DNA of 40,428 bases from a bacterium. GTDB lineage: Bacteria; Patescibacteriota; Minisyncoccia; UBA6257; 2-01-FULL-56-20. A program made the position numbers and the translations under genes. The stretch is from positions 1-40,428 of the forward strand of contig JAJYDL010000004.1 of assembly GCA_021777495.1 (NCBI GenBank), written 5' to 3'. Positions 10,892 to 18,360 of this stretch are shown one piece after another (position 1 is the stretch's first letter; each line of letters starts with the position of its first letter). Under the pieces are notes generated by a model, which was not told where the DNA came from, did no database searches, and was given only the letters and a program-made list of their open reading frames with translations.

Positions 10892-11416
10892 ATGAAAAAA
10901 ATATTGATAGGAGCGGCGATAACGCTCGCAGCCGCAGGAATGATGGTGGTTCCCGCATTCGCGGCAGGCGGATTCAATTCGTATGGCTATAATTACGGCG
11001 CCCGGGTATTCGTCGGTACGTACCTCTCCTGGTGCGAAAGCGGCGGAGGCACCCCGGCAAGCTGCCAAACGAGTCTTGGCGTCTACGCGAACGATCAGCT
11101 TGTCATGAAGTGGAATGCCCAATGGGACGCATGCAATGCGAATGAATGGAATAATCCCACCTATTGCCTTGGCGCATGGGACTCCAATGAACTGAATGGC
11201 CGCTTCCCCGGAGGAAGTGGAGAAAACTGGCACTACAAAATAATCTGGGTCGGCTCAGAGGGTAGCAACAGTCCCTATTGGCTGCCCGGAGGATACCCGG
11301 TTTGGGGAAACTACGAGGTGATCATGGATCAAGGGTCGGATCCGAATTTCGGTCCCGGCCATACGTGGAACGCACTCGCAACTCCCGCAGGATATGGCGC
11401 GGTAAACAGCCGCTGA
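10892..11416 (+). CDS. Secreted hypothetical protein, Gly/Trp/Tyr/Asn-rich
   Basis: Signal peptide MKKILIGAAITLAAAGMMVVPAFAA; upstream TTGACA-like -35; terminator downstream. Confidence 0.75.
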   Translation: MKKILIGAAITLAAAGMMVVPAFAAGGFNSYGYNYGARVFVGTYLSWCESGGGTPASCQTSLGVYANDQLVMKWNAQWDACNANEWNNPTYCLGAWDSNELNGRFPGGSGENWHYKIIWVGSEGSNSPYWLPGGYPVWGNYEVIMDQGSDPNFGPGHTWNALATPAGYGAVNSR

Positions 11417-11435
11417 TCAACGCCCATGTCCGTAG

Positions 11436-11463
11436 AAATCCCGCTTCACGCGGGATTTTTTAT
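11436..11463 (+). terminator. Intrinsic terminator
   Basis: aaatcccgcttcacgcgggatttttta. Confidence 0.8.
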
Positions 11464-11503
11464 TGCGAAGACGATCTCCTTGTTCATTGACGGCTGCGAC
11501 AAT

Positions 11504-11533
11504 CAAAGCCCCGCCATTTCTGGCGGGGCTTTG
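11504..11533 (-). terminator. Terminator hairpin downstream of RNase P RNA
   Basis: caaagccccgccatttctggcggggctttg. Confidence 0.75.
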
Positions 11534-11538
11534 GATGC

Positions 11539-12009
11539 GGGGCACACTATAAACCGGATTCTGTCGCCGCGCGCGGACGCGCAGGGACGATCATTCATCT
11601 GGACCCTTGATTGCTCGCGGGTTCGTGCGGCACTCTCCGCGCGCACGCAATGCCTTGCGGCACGGTGAACGCACGGAGCACGGCCTTGCACCCGGTAAGG
11701 ATTTTGCCGTTTCACTTCCGCCTTGTTATCCCTATAACGGAATTGGACCTTCTACGTCGGGATGGGGTCCTCCCTCGGCTTTCGCCTCGGGACGTCACTG
11801 CTCGCACCTCTATCCTTGCGGACGCCCGGCGTTTCGCCGGGTACCTTTTTATCTCCGCCGCACCGGTGGCGCGTCCCGCCGTAGCGGGTCCCGGTCCCGC
11901 ACGAATGCGGTACCGGAGCGGAGAGAGTGTCCGGATTTTCCTCTCCCCGCCCCCGCACAACGGCATATGCCGCGCGCAAAGATCGGAAAGCGATCGTCCG
12001 TGCTGCCTC
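11539..12009 (-). ncRNA. rnpB: RNase P RNA (bacterial, with expanded helices)
   Basis: Minus strand: GAGGAAAATCCGGACACTC (P4/CR-I), AAATCCTTACCGGGTGCAAGGCC (J11/12 region), CCAGATGAATGATCGTCC, ACAGAATCCGGTTTATAGTGTGCC (CR-V/3' end); P1 pairing GGCAgCAC/GTGTGCC. Confidence 0.93.
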
Positions 12010-12017
12010 GCAGGCTC

Positions 12018-12023
12018 ATTATA
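12018..12023 (-). promoter_or_regulatory. -10 element of rnpB
   Basis: TATAAT on the minus strand about 10 nt upstream of the predicted rnpB 5' end. Confidence 0.6.
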
Positions 12024-12046
12024 TCATATTTCCGGGGAAAAATCCA

Positions 12047-12074
12047 TTGACTTGCCGGCGCGTTCCCGTATCAT
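12047..12074 (+). promoter_or_regulatory. Promoter of XRE-family gene
   Basis: TTGACT, 16 nt, TATCAT. Confidence 0.6.
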
Positions 12075-12111
12075 TGTAAACGGTTCACAATCCAACCGGG
12101 AGAAAAAAGAG

Positions 12112-12393
12112 TTGGCACACATCGAAGCACCTGAAGGAAGACCGGAAGCACCCGAGGCGCATGCACCCGTCAAGGAACCCGCAATGGGATCGATCGCACG
12201 GGCGGGGCAGAACATCGCCGAAGCGCGTACCAAACTGAAAATGACCCAGGTTGACTGCGCGAAGCAAGCGATCTGGACGGTAAGCGAACTTCAACGCTTC
12301 GAACAGGGATTCGGAAATCCGAGCATCGGCATGGTGATACGCCTTGCCGCCGTCGTGGAATTCGGCCCCTGGTACGAACTCTTCACCAGGTGA
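12112..12393 (+). CDS. XRE-family HTH transcriptional regulator (probable TTG start)
   Basis: GQNIAEARTKLKMTQVDCAKQAIWTVSELQRFEQGFGNPSIGMVIRLAAVV; SD-like gggagaaaaaagag before TTG. Confidence 0.75.
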   Translation: MAHIEAPEGRPEAPEAHAPVKEPAMGSIARAGQNIAEARTKLKMTQVDCAKQAIWTVSELQRFEQGFGNPSIGMVIRLAAVVEFGPWYELFTR

Positions 12394-12415
12394 CCTCCCG
12401 CGAGGAATCCCCATC

Positions 12416-12452
12416 AGCCGGCCGCGTGCGCTGCACGCCGTGCCGGCTTTTT
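12416..12452 (+). terminator. Intrinsic terminator
   Basis: agccggc...gccggctttttc. Confidence 0.7.
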
Positions 12453-12466
12453 CATATCGTGCGCCG

Positions 12467-13108
12467 CTATCGATGGAACCCGAGATCCGCAGGATTATCA
12501 TCGCCCGGAATACGCATGACGGCACCGCCCGCATCCTCGAAACGGTCGCGGAGCGCCGCAACCTCGTCCGCAAGCGCCACCGTCTCCGGAGCGATCTCCT
12601 TACGCTTGATCTTCCGCCGGGACCAGTAATCGATCACAAGCTTGCTGTCCCCGAAAACCCTCTTCACGCCGGTCTCCATGGCTATCTCGAGCGCGAAGCG
12701 AAACGCGAGGAGTTCGCCGTAATTGTTCGTTGCCGCGGCATCGCCGACGCGATGCTTGCCGAAACGATTAAGAGCATCGGCTGCGACGGCCTTATGGAGA
12801 AGATCGATCCCCTTCTCGTCGGTGACGCTCACCTCCACCCCGTCGCCCCTCCCCGTTCCCGCATCGAAATACACGCCCGGATCGAGCGCGGCGCGACGGC
12901 GCGGCGCGGCAGGATGAAGTTCGTACATCGCGCCTCCGGCAAGCCATCGCTCCGCGGCGGCGCGGTCCTCGAAAGATTTATAACGCGCACCGGTCACCCC
13001 GGAAACGATGGATTCGCACACGCTCCATTCGGACGTCACTCCCTGCCGCACCGCGACGCCTTCGCCCGGCACGAAATACGCATAATATTTCCTTTTTTTC
13101 GGAGGCAT
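12467..13108 (-). CDS. Viroplasmin-domain RNase H-like protein
   Basis: N-terminal viroplasmin/HBD KKRKYYAYFVPGEGVAV...GARYKSFEDRAAAERWL; RNase H fold residues DAGTGRGDGVEV, NNYGELLAFRFAL, FGDSKLVIDYW, IPGDDNPADLG. Confidence 0.85.
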   Translation of the reverse strand: MPPKKRKYYAYFVPGEGVAVRQGVTSEWSVCESIVSGVTGARYKSFEDRAAAERWLAGGAMYELHPAAPRRRAALDPGVYFDAGTGRGDGVEVSVTDEKGIDLLHKAVAADALNRFGKHRVGDAAATNNYGELLAFRFALEIAMETGVKRVFGDSKLVIDYWSRRKIKRKEIAPETVALADEVAALRDRFEDAGGAVMRIPGDDNPADLGFHR

Positions 13109-13118
13109 TGCGGTGTGC

Positions 13119-14105
13119 TTATTTCCCGTTGAGCACGGGCACGATGGCATCGATCGCGGCCCGCACGGCACGCTTCGAGGAGATCTCGCATGCACCCGCA
13201 TTTTTATGACCGCCGCCGCCGAACTTCCGCATAAGCTCGCCGATATGGACGTCGGCGTGCTTCTTCCGCAGAGCCCCCTTGAGCCACGGGTTCGCACCGA
13301 CCCCCAGATGATAGAATTTCCCTTTCTTCGTGAGTCTCACGGCATAAAGCACCCCGGGATGGAGATAGTAAGGCGCAAAGCGGAGCGAGGAGATCTCGGT
13401 GCCCGAAAGATCGATGAGGGACGCATCGCCAATAACCTTGAGATGCTTCCGGTAATATGCGAGTCCCTTCAGATTCTCCTTCTGCGCGGCCTTCGCCATT
13501 GCCTTCACGGCCTTCAATTCGGCGATCTCTCCGAGCGGCTCTTCGGCAAGCAGTTTCACGAACGCTACCGTGGCGGAAAGATCGTCTTCCGTGCCGTCAA
13601 CGTATGCCATGACCTGGAGCGCGGGCTCCTTGAGCATGATCGTTTGTTCCGCGGATACGAAACGCGCGCCGTCGATCACATCGAGCCATTTCACGAGGTC
13701 CTTGAAACGCGCGGGCGGCTTCCATCCGAAATTCTCCTTGAGGGCCGTATAGGTGAGATGGCAGTTCGAAAGGTACTCCGGGTCGAGCCGGTGGAACTTG
13801 TCCTTGCGGAACTTCTTCTTCCACTCCTCCTTTTTGAATGCCGTCGGATGGTGATCGAACCAGATCGCGGCCCCCGGATGATAGGGAAAATCGAGAACGA
13901 TGGCGGGATTGCGGGGGCCCTTGAACAGCGCATGCCGCGCAAAGAACCGGTCGTCGAGCCACTGCTTCGTGAGATCGAAATTCACGGGAACGAAGTGCGC
14001 GATATCGTCGCCGCGGCTCCGGAGAAAGGCGAGCATCACCGCCGCGCTCGCACGGCCGTCGAAATCGTTATGGAAATAGGCATCGTAGATCATGGTGGTA
14101 TGCAT
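13119..14105 (-). CDS. DHH/DHHA1-family phosphoesterase
   Basis: HNDFDGRASAAVM, AIWFDHHPTAF, FGGGGHKNAGACEI. Confidence 0.88.
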   Translation of the reverse strand: MHTTMIYDAYFHNDFDGRASAAVMLAFLRSRGDDIAHFVPVNFDLTKQWLDDRFFARHALFKGPRNPAIVLDFPYHPGAAIWFDHHPTAFKKEEWKKKFRKDKFHRLDPEYLSNCHLTYTALKENFGWKPPARFKDLVKWLDVIDGARFVSAEQTIMLKEPALQVMAYVDGTEDDLSATVAFVKLLAEEPLGEIAELKAVKAMAKAAQKENLKGLAYYRKHLKVIGDASLIDLSGTEISSLRFAPYYLHPGVLYAVRLTKKGKFYHLGVGANPWLKGALRKKHADVHIGELMRKFGGGGHKNAGACEISSKRAVRAAIDAIVPVLNGK

Positions 14106-14107
14106 CG

Positions 14108-15277
14108 CTACTTTCCCCCGCGCTTCGTCTTCCGCGCTCCTCTTCCTTCGAGGGCCGCAATGCCGGGAAGCCGTTCGCCCGCCAGGAAATCGAGCATCGC
14201 GCCGCCGCCGGTCGAGATGAAGCTGAACCCCTCATCGAGCTTGTACTTCTTGAGGAACATCACCGTCTCGCCGCCGCCGGTGAGCGAAAACGCCTTCCGG
14301 TTCTTCCCGATCGCACGCGCGGCGGCAATGCTCGCCTTCGCGTACGGCGCGCGCTCGATGAACCCGAGCGGTCCGCTCCAAACGATCGTCCTTGCCGATG
14401 CGATCTTCTTCGCGAAGATCTCCTGCGACCGCGGACCGAGATCGAGGATCTTTCCCGCATCCTTGCCCCGTCCCCATACGAAATCCACGGGAAGGACGAC
14501 CTTGGGATCGCGCGCGAGGGGTTTCAGTGCGGCGAGAATCTTGGGATCGGTCTCGCGGAGCGATGCCTTCACGTCCTCGCCGCGGAGCGCGAGCACGCTG
14601 TTTGCCGACCCACCCCCCAAAAGGAACGCATCGGCCCGGGAACGGAAATGGCGGATGACGCCGAGCTTGTCGGATGCCTTCGCGCCTCCGAGGATAAGCA
14701 CCACCGGATGCGCGGGCGCCACGATCGCGCGGGAAAGCCCGTCAATCTCGTCCTGCAATTCAAGTCCGCCGTAGCTCGGAAGGAACTTGGTCACCGCGGC
14801 GACCGATGCGTTCGCCCGGTGCGAGACCGCGAAGGCGTCGTTCACGTAGTAATCGGCGAGCGATGCGAGCGTGCGGGCGAACGCGGGATCGTTCTTTTCC
14901 TCGCCGGGCATGAAGCGGAGATTATCGAGGAGGAAAACGGACCCCTTGGGCGCGGCGGCGATCCGCGCTTTTATTTCGGAAAAGCGGAAATGACCGATGA
15001 ACGCAACCCGGCGGCCGATCAGTGCGGAAAGCTTTGCGGCATCCTTCCGAAGGCGCAGGTCGGCGGGAAAGCCGGTAGGAACGCCTTTCACGATCGAGCC
15101 TCCCGAGGGACGGCCCCGGTGGCTCACGACGACGATCGTGGCCCCGGCCTTGAGCAGGAACTTCACGGTGGGGACCACGGCGCGCATGCGCCAATCGTCC
15201 TTCGTGTTGAAATCGAGACGGAGAAGCGCCGTCCCGGCAAGCGAGGACGGCGTTGCACTGCGGAGATAAGTGATCAT
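14108..15277 (-). CDS. pgk: Phosphoglycerate kinase
   Basis: LLRLDFNTKDDWRMRAVVPTVKFLLKAGATIVVVSHRGRPSGG; LLDNLRFMPGEEKNDPAFA; FISTGGGAMLDFLAGERLPGI. Confidence 0.93.
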   Translation of the reverse strand: MITYLRSATPSSLAGTALLRLDFNTKDDWRMRAVVPTVKFLLKAGATIVVVSHRGRPSGGSIVKGVPTGFPADLRLRKDAAKLSALIGRRVAFIGHFRFSEIKARIAAAPKGSVFLLDNLRFMPGEEKNDPAFARTLASLADYYVNDAFAVSHRANASVAAVTKFLPSYGGLELQDEIDGLSRAIVAPAHPVVLILGGAKASDKLGVIRHFRSRADAFLLGGGSANSVLALRGEDVKASLRETDPKILAALKPLARDPKVVLPVDFVWGRGKDAGKILDLGPRSQEIFAKKIASARTIVWSGPLGFIERAPYAKASIAAARAIGKNRKAFSLTGGGETVMFLKKYKLDEGFSFISTGGGAMLDFLAGERLPGIAALEGRGARKTKRGGK

Positions 15278-15284
15278 GGCTTCC

Positions 15285-15313
15285 ATTTTACCAGATACGG
15301 GGACCGCGTCCAA
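15285..15313 (-). promoter_or_regulatory. pgk promoter
   Basis: TTGGAC (15313-15308), 17 nt, TAAAAT (15290-15285), 7 nt, ATG at 15277. Confidence 0.75.
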
Positions 15314-15316
15314 CTA

Positions 15317-15360
15317 TAAAAAATCGAGGCCCGGGATCCTCGAAAGGACCCGCGGGCTCG
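15317..15360 (-). terminator. Intrinsic terminator upstream of pgk promoter
   Basis: CGAGCCCGCGGGTCC-TTTCGA-GGATCCCGGGCCTCG-ATTTTTTAT on minus strand. Confidence 0.65.
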
Positions 15361-15418
15361 CGGTGCCTCACCTGGCAGATTTTCCGAGGCTGGCACTATT
15401 AGGTGTACGGCATGCGTT

Positions 15419-17464
15419 CTATCCCCGCAAGCGCTTATAAATCTCATCCTCGATCGCAGCGCGATCCATGCCGTACTTCAGGCGCGAGTATTCCTTGAGC
15501 TTCGGCACAATGTCCGCATTTCCCGGCGACCACGATTGCGTACCGATCCGGAGGTTGAAGGGGCGCGAGGTCTGCCCGTTCACAAGGATCTTCGCATACG
15601 CATTGAAGTTGTCGATATTGATGAGGTCGTTCTCGTTGAACACCGGCGTAAACTGCTTCGCGAGAAATTCGGCGTCCTCTACGCCCACGCGCATCACGAG
15701 CTCCGATCCCACGTTACCGAAAACCGCAGCCTTGATGGGGTCGGTAAGCTGGCCGATGAACTGATGGGCCATCGTAAGGGAAAGATGGTATTTCCGCGCC
15801 TCGCTGAGGATCGTCGCGATGGAATCCGTCGTGAAGTTCTGGAACTCGTCGATGTAAAGATTGAAATCACGGCGGGAAGCGGCATCACTGTCGGTGCGGG
15901 AGAGCGCGGCCATGAGGATCTTTCCCGTGAACACCATGCCGAGCAGGCTCGCATTGATATCCCCTATCTTCCCTTTCGAAAGATTGATGAGGAGGATCTT
16001 CCCGGAATCCATCACCTCGCGGAAATTGAACGCTGATTTCGCCTGGCCGATGATCGGCCGCATATAGTCGTTCGTGATGAACCCGCCGAACTTCGAGGTG
16101 ATGTAAGGCGTCATGTTCGCGAGGGAGGCATCACCGCCGGCCTTCGCGGCCTCTTTTTCCCAAAAATCGACGACGACCGGATTCGCGATCCGCGCGAGCT
16201 TCCGATTGCGATATGCGCTGTCGGTAAAAACGCGCGGCACCTCGACGAGCGTCGCCGGCTCATTCGGCATATCCTCCATGAGGAGAAGAAGTGCGTTTCT
16301 CATGTATTGCTCGAACATCGGCCCCATGGTCTCTTTATCGAAAAGCTTGTCGAAGATGCTCTGCATCTCGTTCACGATGAACGTGCGCTCCTCGGGCTTC
16401 GCGAGGTTATGGTCGAGCATATTGAGGCCGATCGGCCGCGTAAGATCGCCCGGATCGAAGTAGATCACGTCATCAAGGCGTTCCTTCGGCACGAATGCGA
16501 GCGCCTTTTCAACGAGCTCGCCGTGCGGATCGATCACGGCAACGCCCTTCCCCTGAGCGATGTCCTCGATGATGAGATTGCTGAGGAGCGTCGATTTTCC
16601 CGTTCCCGTCTGCCCCACCACGTAAATGTGGCGCCGCCGATCCTCGTCCGTGAGATAAATCGGCCGCATCTGTCCCCGGAACACGCTGTCCCCGAGGAGA
16701 AGTCCTTGCTTCGGCATATTGTCCGGGGGCGGAGCCTCTTTCGCCTTCAGCCACTTCACTCGGGGCGTCTCCGTGGAGGCGATGGGGAAATGATAGAAGC
16801 TCGCGATCTCTTCGGCGGAAAGGGTCATCGCATGGGAAGGGTCGAATTCCCGATAGATGAACTTCTCGATGAGCGACCGGGGGTTCCTCGGCTTCACGAG
16901 CCTGAACTCGTTGCGCATGGGGCTCGCGAACTGGCTGAAGCCCGCCGCGAGGCCGTCGAGGATATCGTCCGCCTGGAACTTCGATGCGGCGCTTGCGACG
17001 ATGCGCACATTCACGTCGAAAAGGGGCTTCGACGCCTTCGCGGTAAGAGCCTTCACCGCCTCCTCGTCCACCACTTTCTCGCGTTCCTTCTTTTCCTCCT
17101 CTTTTTTGGAATCGGGATTCAGAAGCTTCACCGCATCCTCGAGGCCGGTGATGAATCCGGCTTTGAATACCTTCTCGAGCTTTTCGCCTCTTTTCAGGAG
17201 CTCGATGTAACCCTGGATCGTCTTTTTGGCACTCGGAAACGCGGGACGGAGAATGACCTGAAGCGATGCTCCTTCACCTATTTCCGCGATCTTGGAGAAC
17301 GAGCCCACGATCGATTCGAAAGAATCGATCCCGAGTTCGCCATAGGTCCTTAGGGGGAGAGCGAAATTCTCCTTCTCGGCGACATAGGCCGCCACCGTCG
17401 TGCCATGAACATTGAAGATATTGAAATCGTCGCCCACGAGCTCCACGCTCGCGCCGTTCCACAA
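15419..17464 (-). CDS. HerA/TraG-like type IV ATPase, C-terminal part
   Basis: VVGQTGTGKSTLLSNLIIEDI (Walker A), VAVIDPHGELVEKAL, FNLYIDEFQNFTTDSIATILSEARKYHLSLTMAHQFIGQL. Confidence 0.85.
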   Translation of the reverse strand: MWNGASVELVGDDFNIFNVHGTTVAAYVAEKENFALPLRTYGELGIDSFESIVGSFSKIAEIGEGASLQVILRPAFPSAKKTIQGYIELLKRGEKLEKVFKAGFITGLEDAVKLLNPDSKKEEEKKEREKVVDEEAVKALTAKASKPLFDVNVRIVASAASKFQADDILDGLAAGFSQFASPMRNEFRLVKPRNPRSLIEKFIYREFDPSHAMTLSAEEIASFYHFPIASTETPRVKWLKAKEAPPPDNMPKQGLLLGDSVFRGQMRPIYLTDEDRRRHIYVVGQTGTGKSTLLSNLIIEDIAQGKGVAVIDPHGELVEKALAFVPKERLDDVIYFDPGDLTRPIGLNMLDHNLAKPEERTFIVNEMQSIFDKLFDKETMGPMFEQYMRNALLLLMEDMPNEPATLVEVPRVFTDSAYRNRKLARIANPVVVDFWEKEAAKAGGDASLANMTPYITSKFGGFITNDYMRPIIGQAKSAFNFREVMDSGKILLINLSKGKIGDINASLLGMVFTGKILMAALSRTDSDAASRRDFNLYIDEFQNFTTDSIATILSEARKYHLSLTMAHQFIGQLTDPIKAAVFGNVGSELVMRVGVEDAEFLAKQFTPVFNENDLINIDNFNAYAKILVNGQTSRPFNLRIGTQSWSPGNADIVPKLKEYSRLKYGMDRAAIEDEIYKRLRG

Positions 17465-17488
17465 TCCCTGAACCTGCTTCGCCGCGAT

Positions 17489-17812
17489 CTACGAGGAAAG
17501 CTTGGGAACACCGAGATAGAAATGGATCTCTTCGCCGACGTGCGGCACGGCAACCTCGAACGTGAACGGCTTCCGTATCGCCGCAAGCGAACCAAGGAGC
17601 TGCTCGAAGTGGGCAAGTTCCGTTTTAAAGTCGTTTCCTTCCGAGGAACCGGCCTTATCGTCGGGAAATGCCTTGGGGATCCGCACGAGAAAAAGCGATG
17701 TCTGCAGCGAATCGAATATCTTCCGCCGGGCGACGGCGCGCACGATGAAAAACGCGGCGACTCCCGCGGCGACGCCGAGCACGATCGCAAGAAGTATCCA
17801 AAATGCGGCCAT
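17489..17812 (-). CDS. HerA/TraG-like ATPase, N-terminal TM part, separated from the ATPase by one in-frame TAG
   Basis: MAAFWILLAIVLGVAAGVAAFFIVRAVARRKIFDSLQTSLFLVRIPK...FTFEVAVPHVGEEIHFYLGVPKLSS*; same frame as the downstream ATPase ORF. Confidence 0.7.
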   Translation of the reverse strand: MAAFWILLAIVLGVAAGVAAFFIVRAVARRKIFDSLQTSLFLVRIPKAFPDDKAGSSEGNDFKTELAHFEQLLGSLAAIRKPFTFEVAVPHVGEEIHFYLGVPKLSS

Positions 17813-17859
17813 TGCATTTATTGTAGCACAGCGCACGGCCCGGAGACGGGCAAAGCGGC

Positions 17860-18309
17860 CTACTTCACTATTCCGCGTTTTTGAAGCTCCGGATAAAGAC
17901 GTCCCGCAAGCGCATCGTGGAACGCGTCCTGCACGAAGTAGGGCGACTTCTCGGATTCCGTAAGCGCTTTCCCGATGCCGTGGCGCAACGCCACATCGAG
18001 AAGATACTCGATCTCGAGCTTCACCTCCGGCGGCGCGCTTTGCGCATATTCGGGCAGGGGGCTTGCCGTTGCCGCAGGGACGGCAGGGGCCGGTGCGGGC
18101 GGCGTAGAAACCGGCGCCGTTCCCGACGATGCCTGGGGCGTACGCTCGAAGCTCGGAAATGCCCGAATGGCCTCTTTTACAAGCTCCCGCTCGCTGTAAT
18201 CCTTCACGGTGATACTCTCTTTCCGATTCCGTATATCGGCCGCAAGCGCGGCAAGATCGTGTTCAAGGCCCTGTTCGAACGACGCGGATTGGGATGATGC
18301 CTGGTCCAT
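17860..18309 (-). CDS. Hypothetical protein with Ala/Pro-rich linker
   Basis: MDQASSQSASFEQGLEHDLAALAADIRNRKESITVKDYSERELVKEAI...; directly upstream of the HerA/TraG-like gene. Confidence 0.65.
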   Translation of the reverse strand: MDQASSQSASFEQGLEHDLAALAADIRNRKESITVKDYSERELVKEAIRAFPSFERTPQASSGTAPVSTPPAPAPAVPAATASPLPEYAQSAPPEVKLEIEYLLDVALRHGIGKALTESEKSPYFVQDAFHDALAGRLYPELQKRGIVK

Positions 18310-18347
18310 TGATGGGATATCGGAAAATTTATATTGGTTCGATTTGA

Positions 18348-18353
18348 TATACT
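18348..18353 (+). promoter_or_regulatory. -10 element of GT39-like gene
   Basis: TATACT, 7 nt, ATG at 18361. Confidence 0.6.
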
Positions 18354-18360
18354 GGAATAT

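Noticed and set aside
16307-17353. 348-aa plus-strand ORF opposite the HerA/TraG ATPase
   Set aside because: Antisense shadow; the sense strand carries Walker A and other ATPase motifs.
17489-17491. Genome-wide amber recoding to explain the in-frame TAG
   Set aside because: TAG is used as an ordinary stop here (the RF1-like gene ends in TAG at 1385-1387) and the RF1-like protein has a PxT motif, so code reassignment is not supported.
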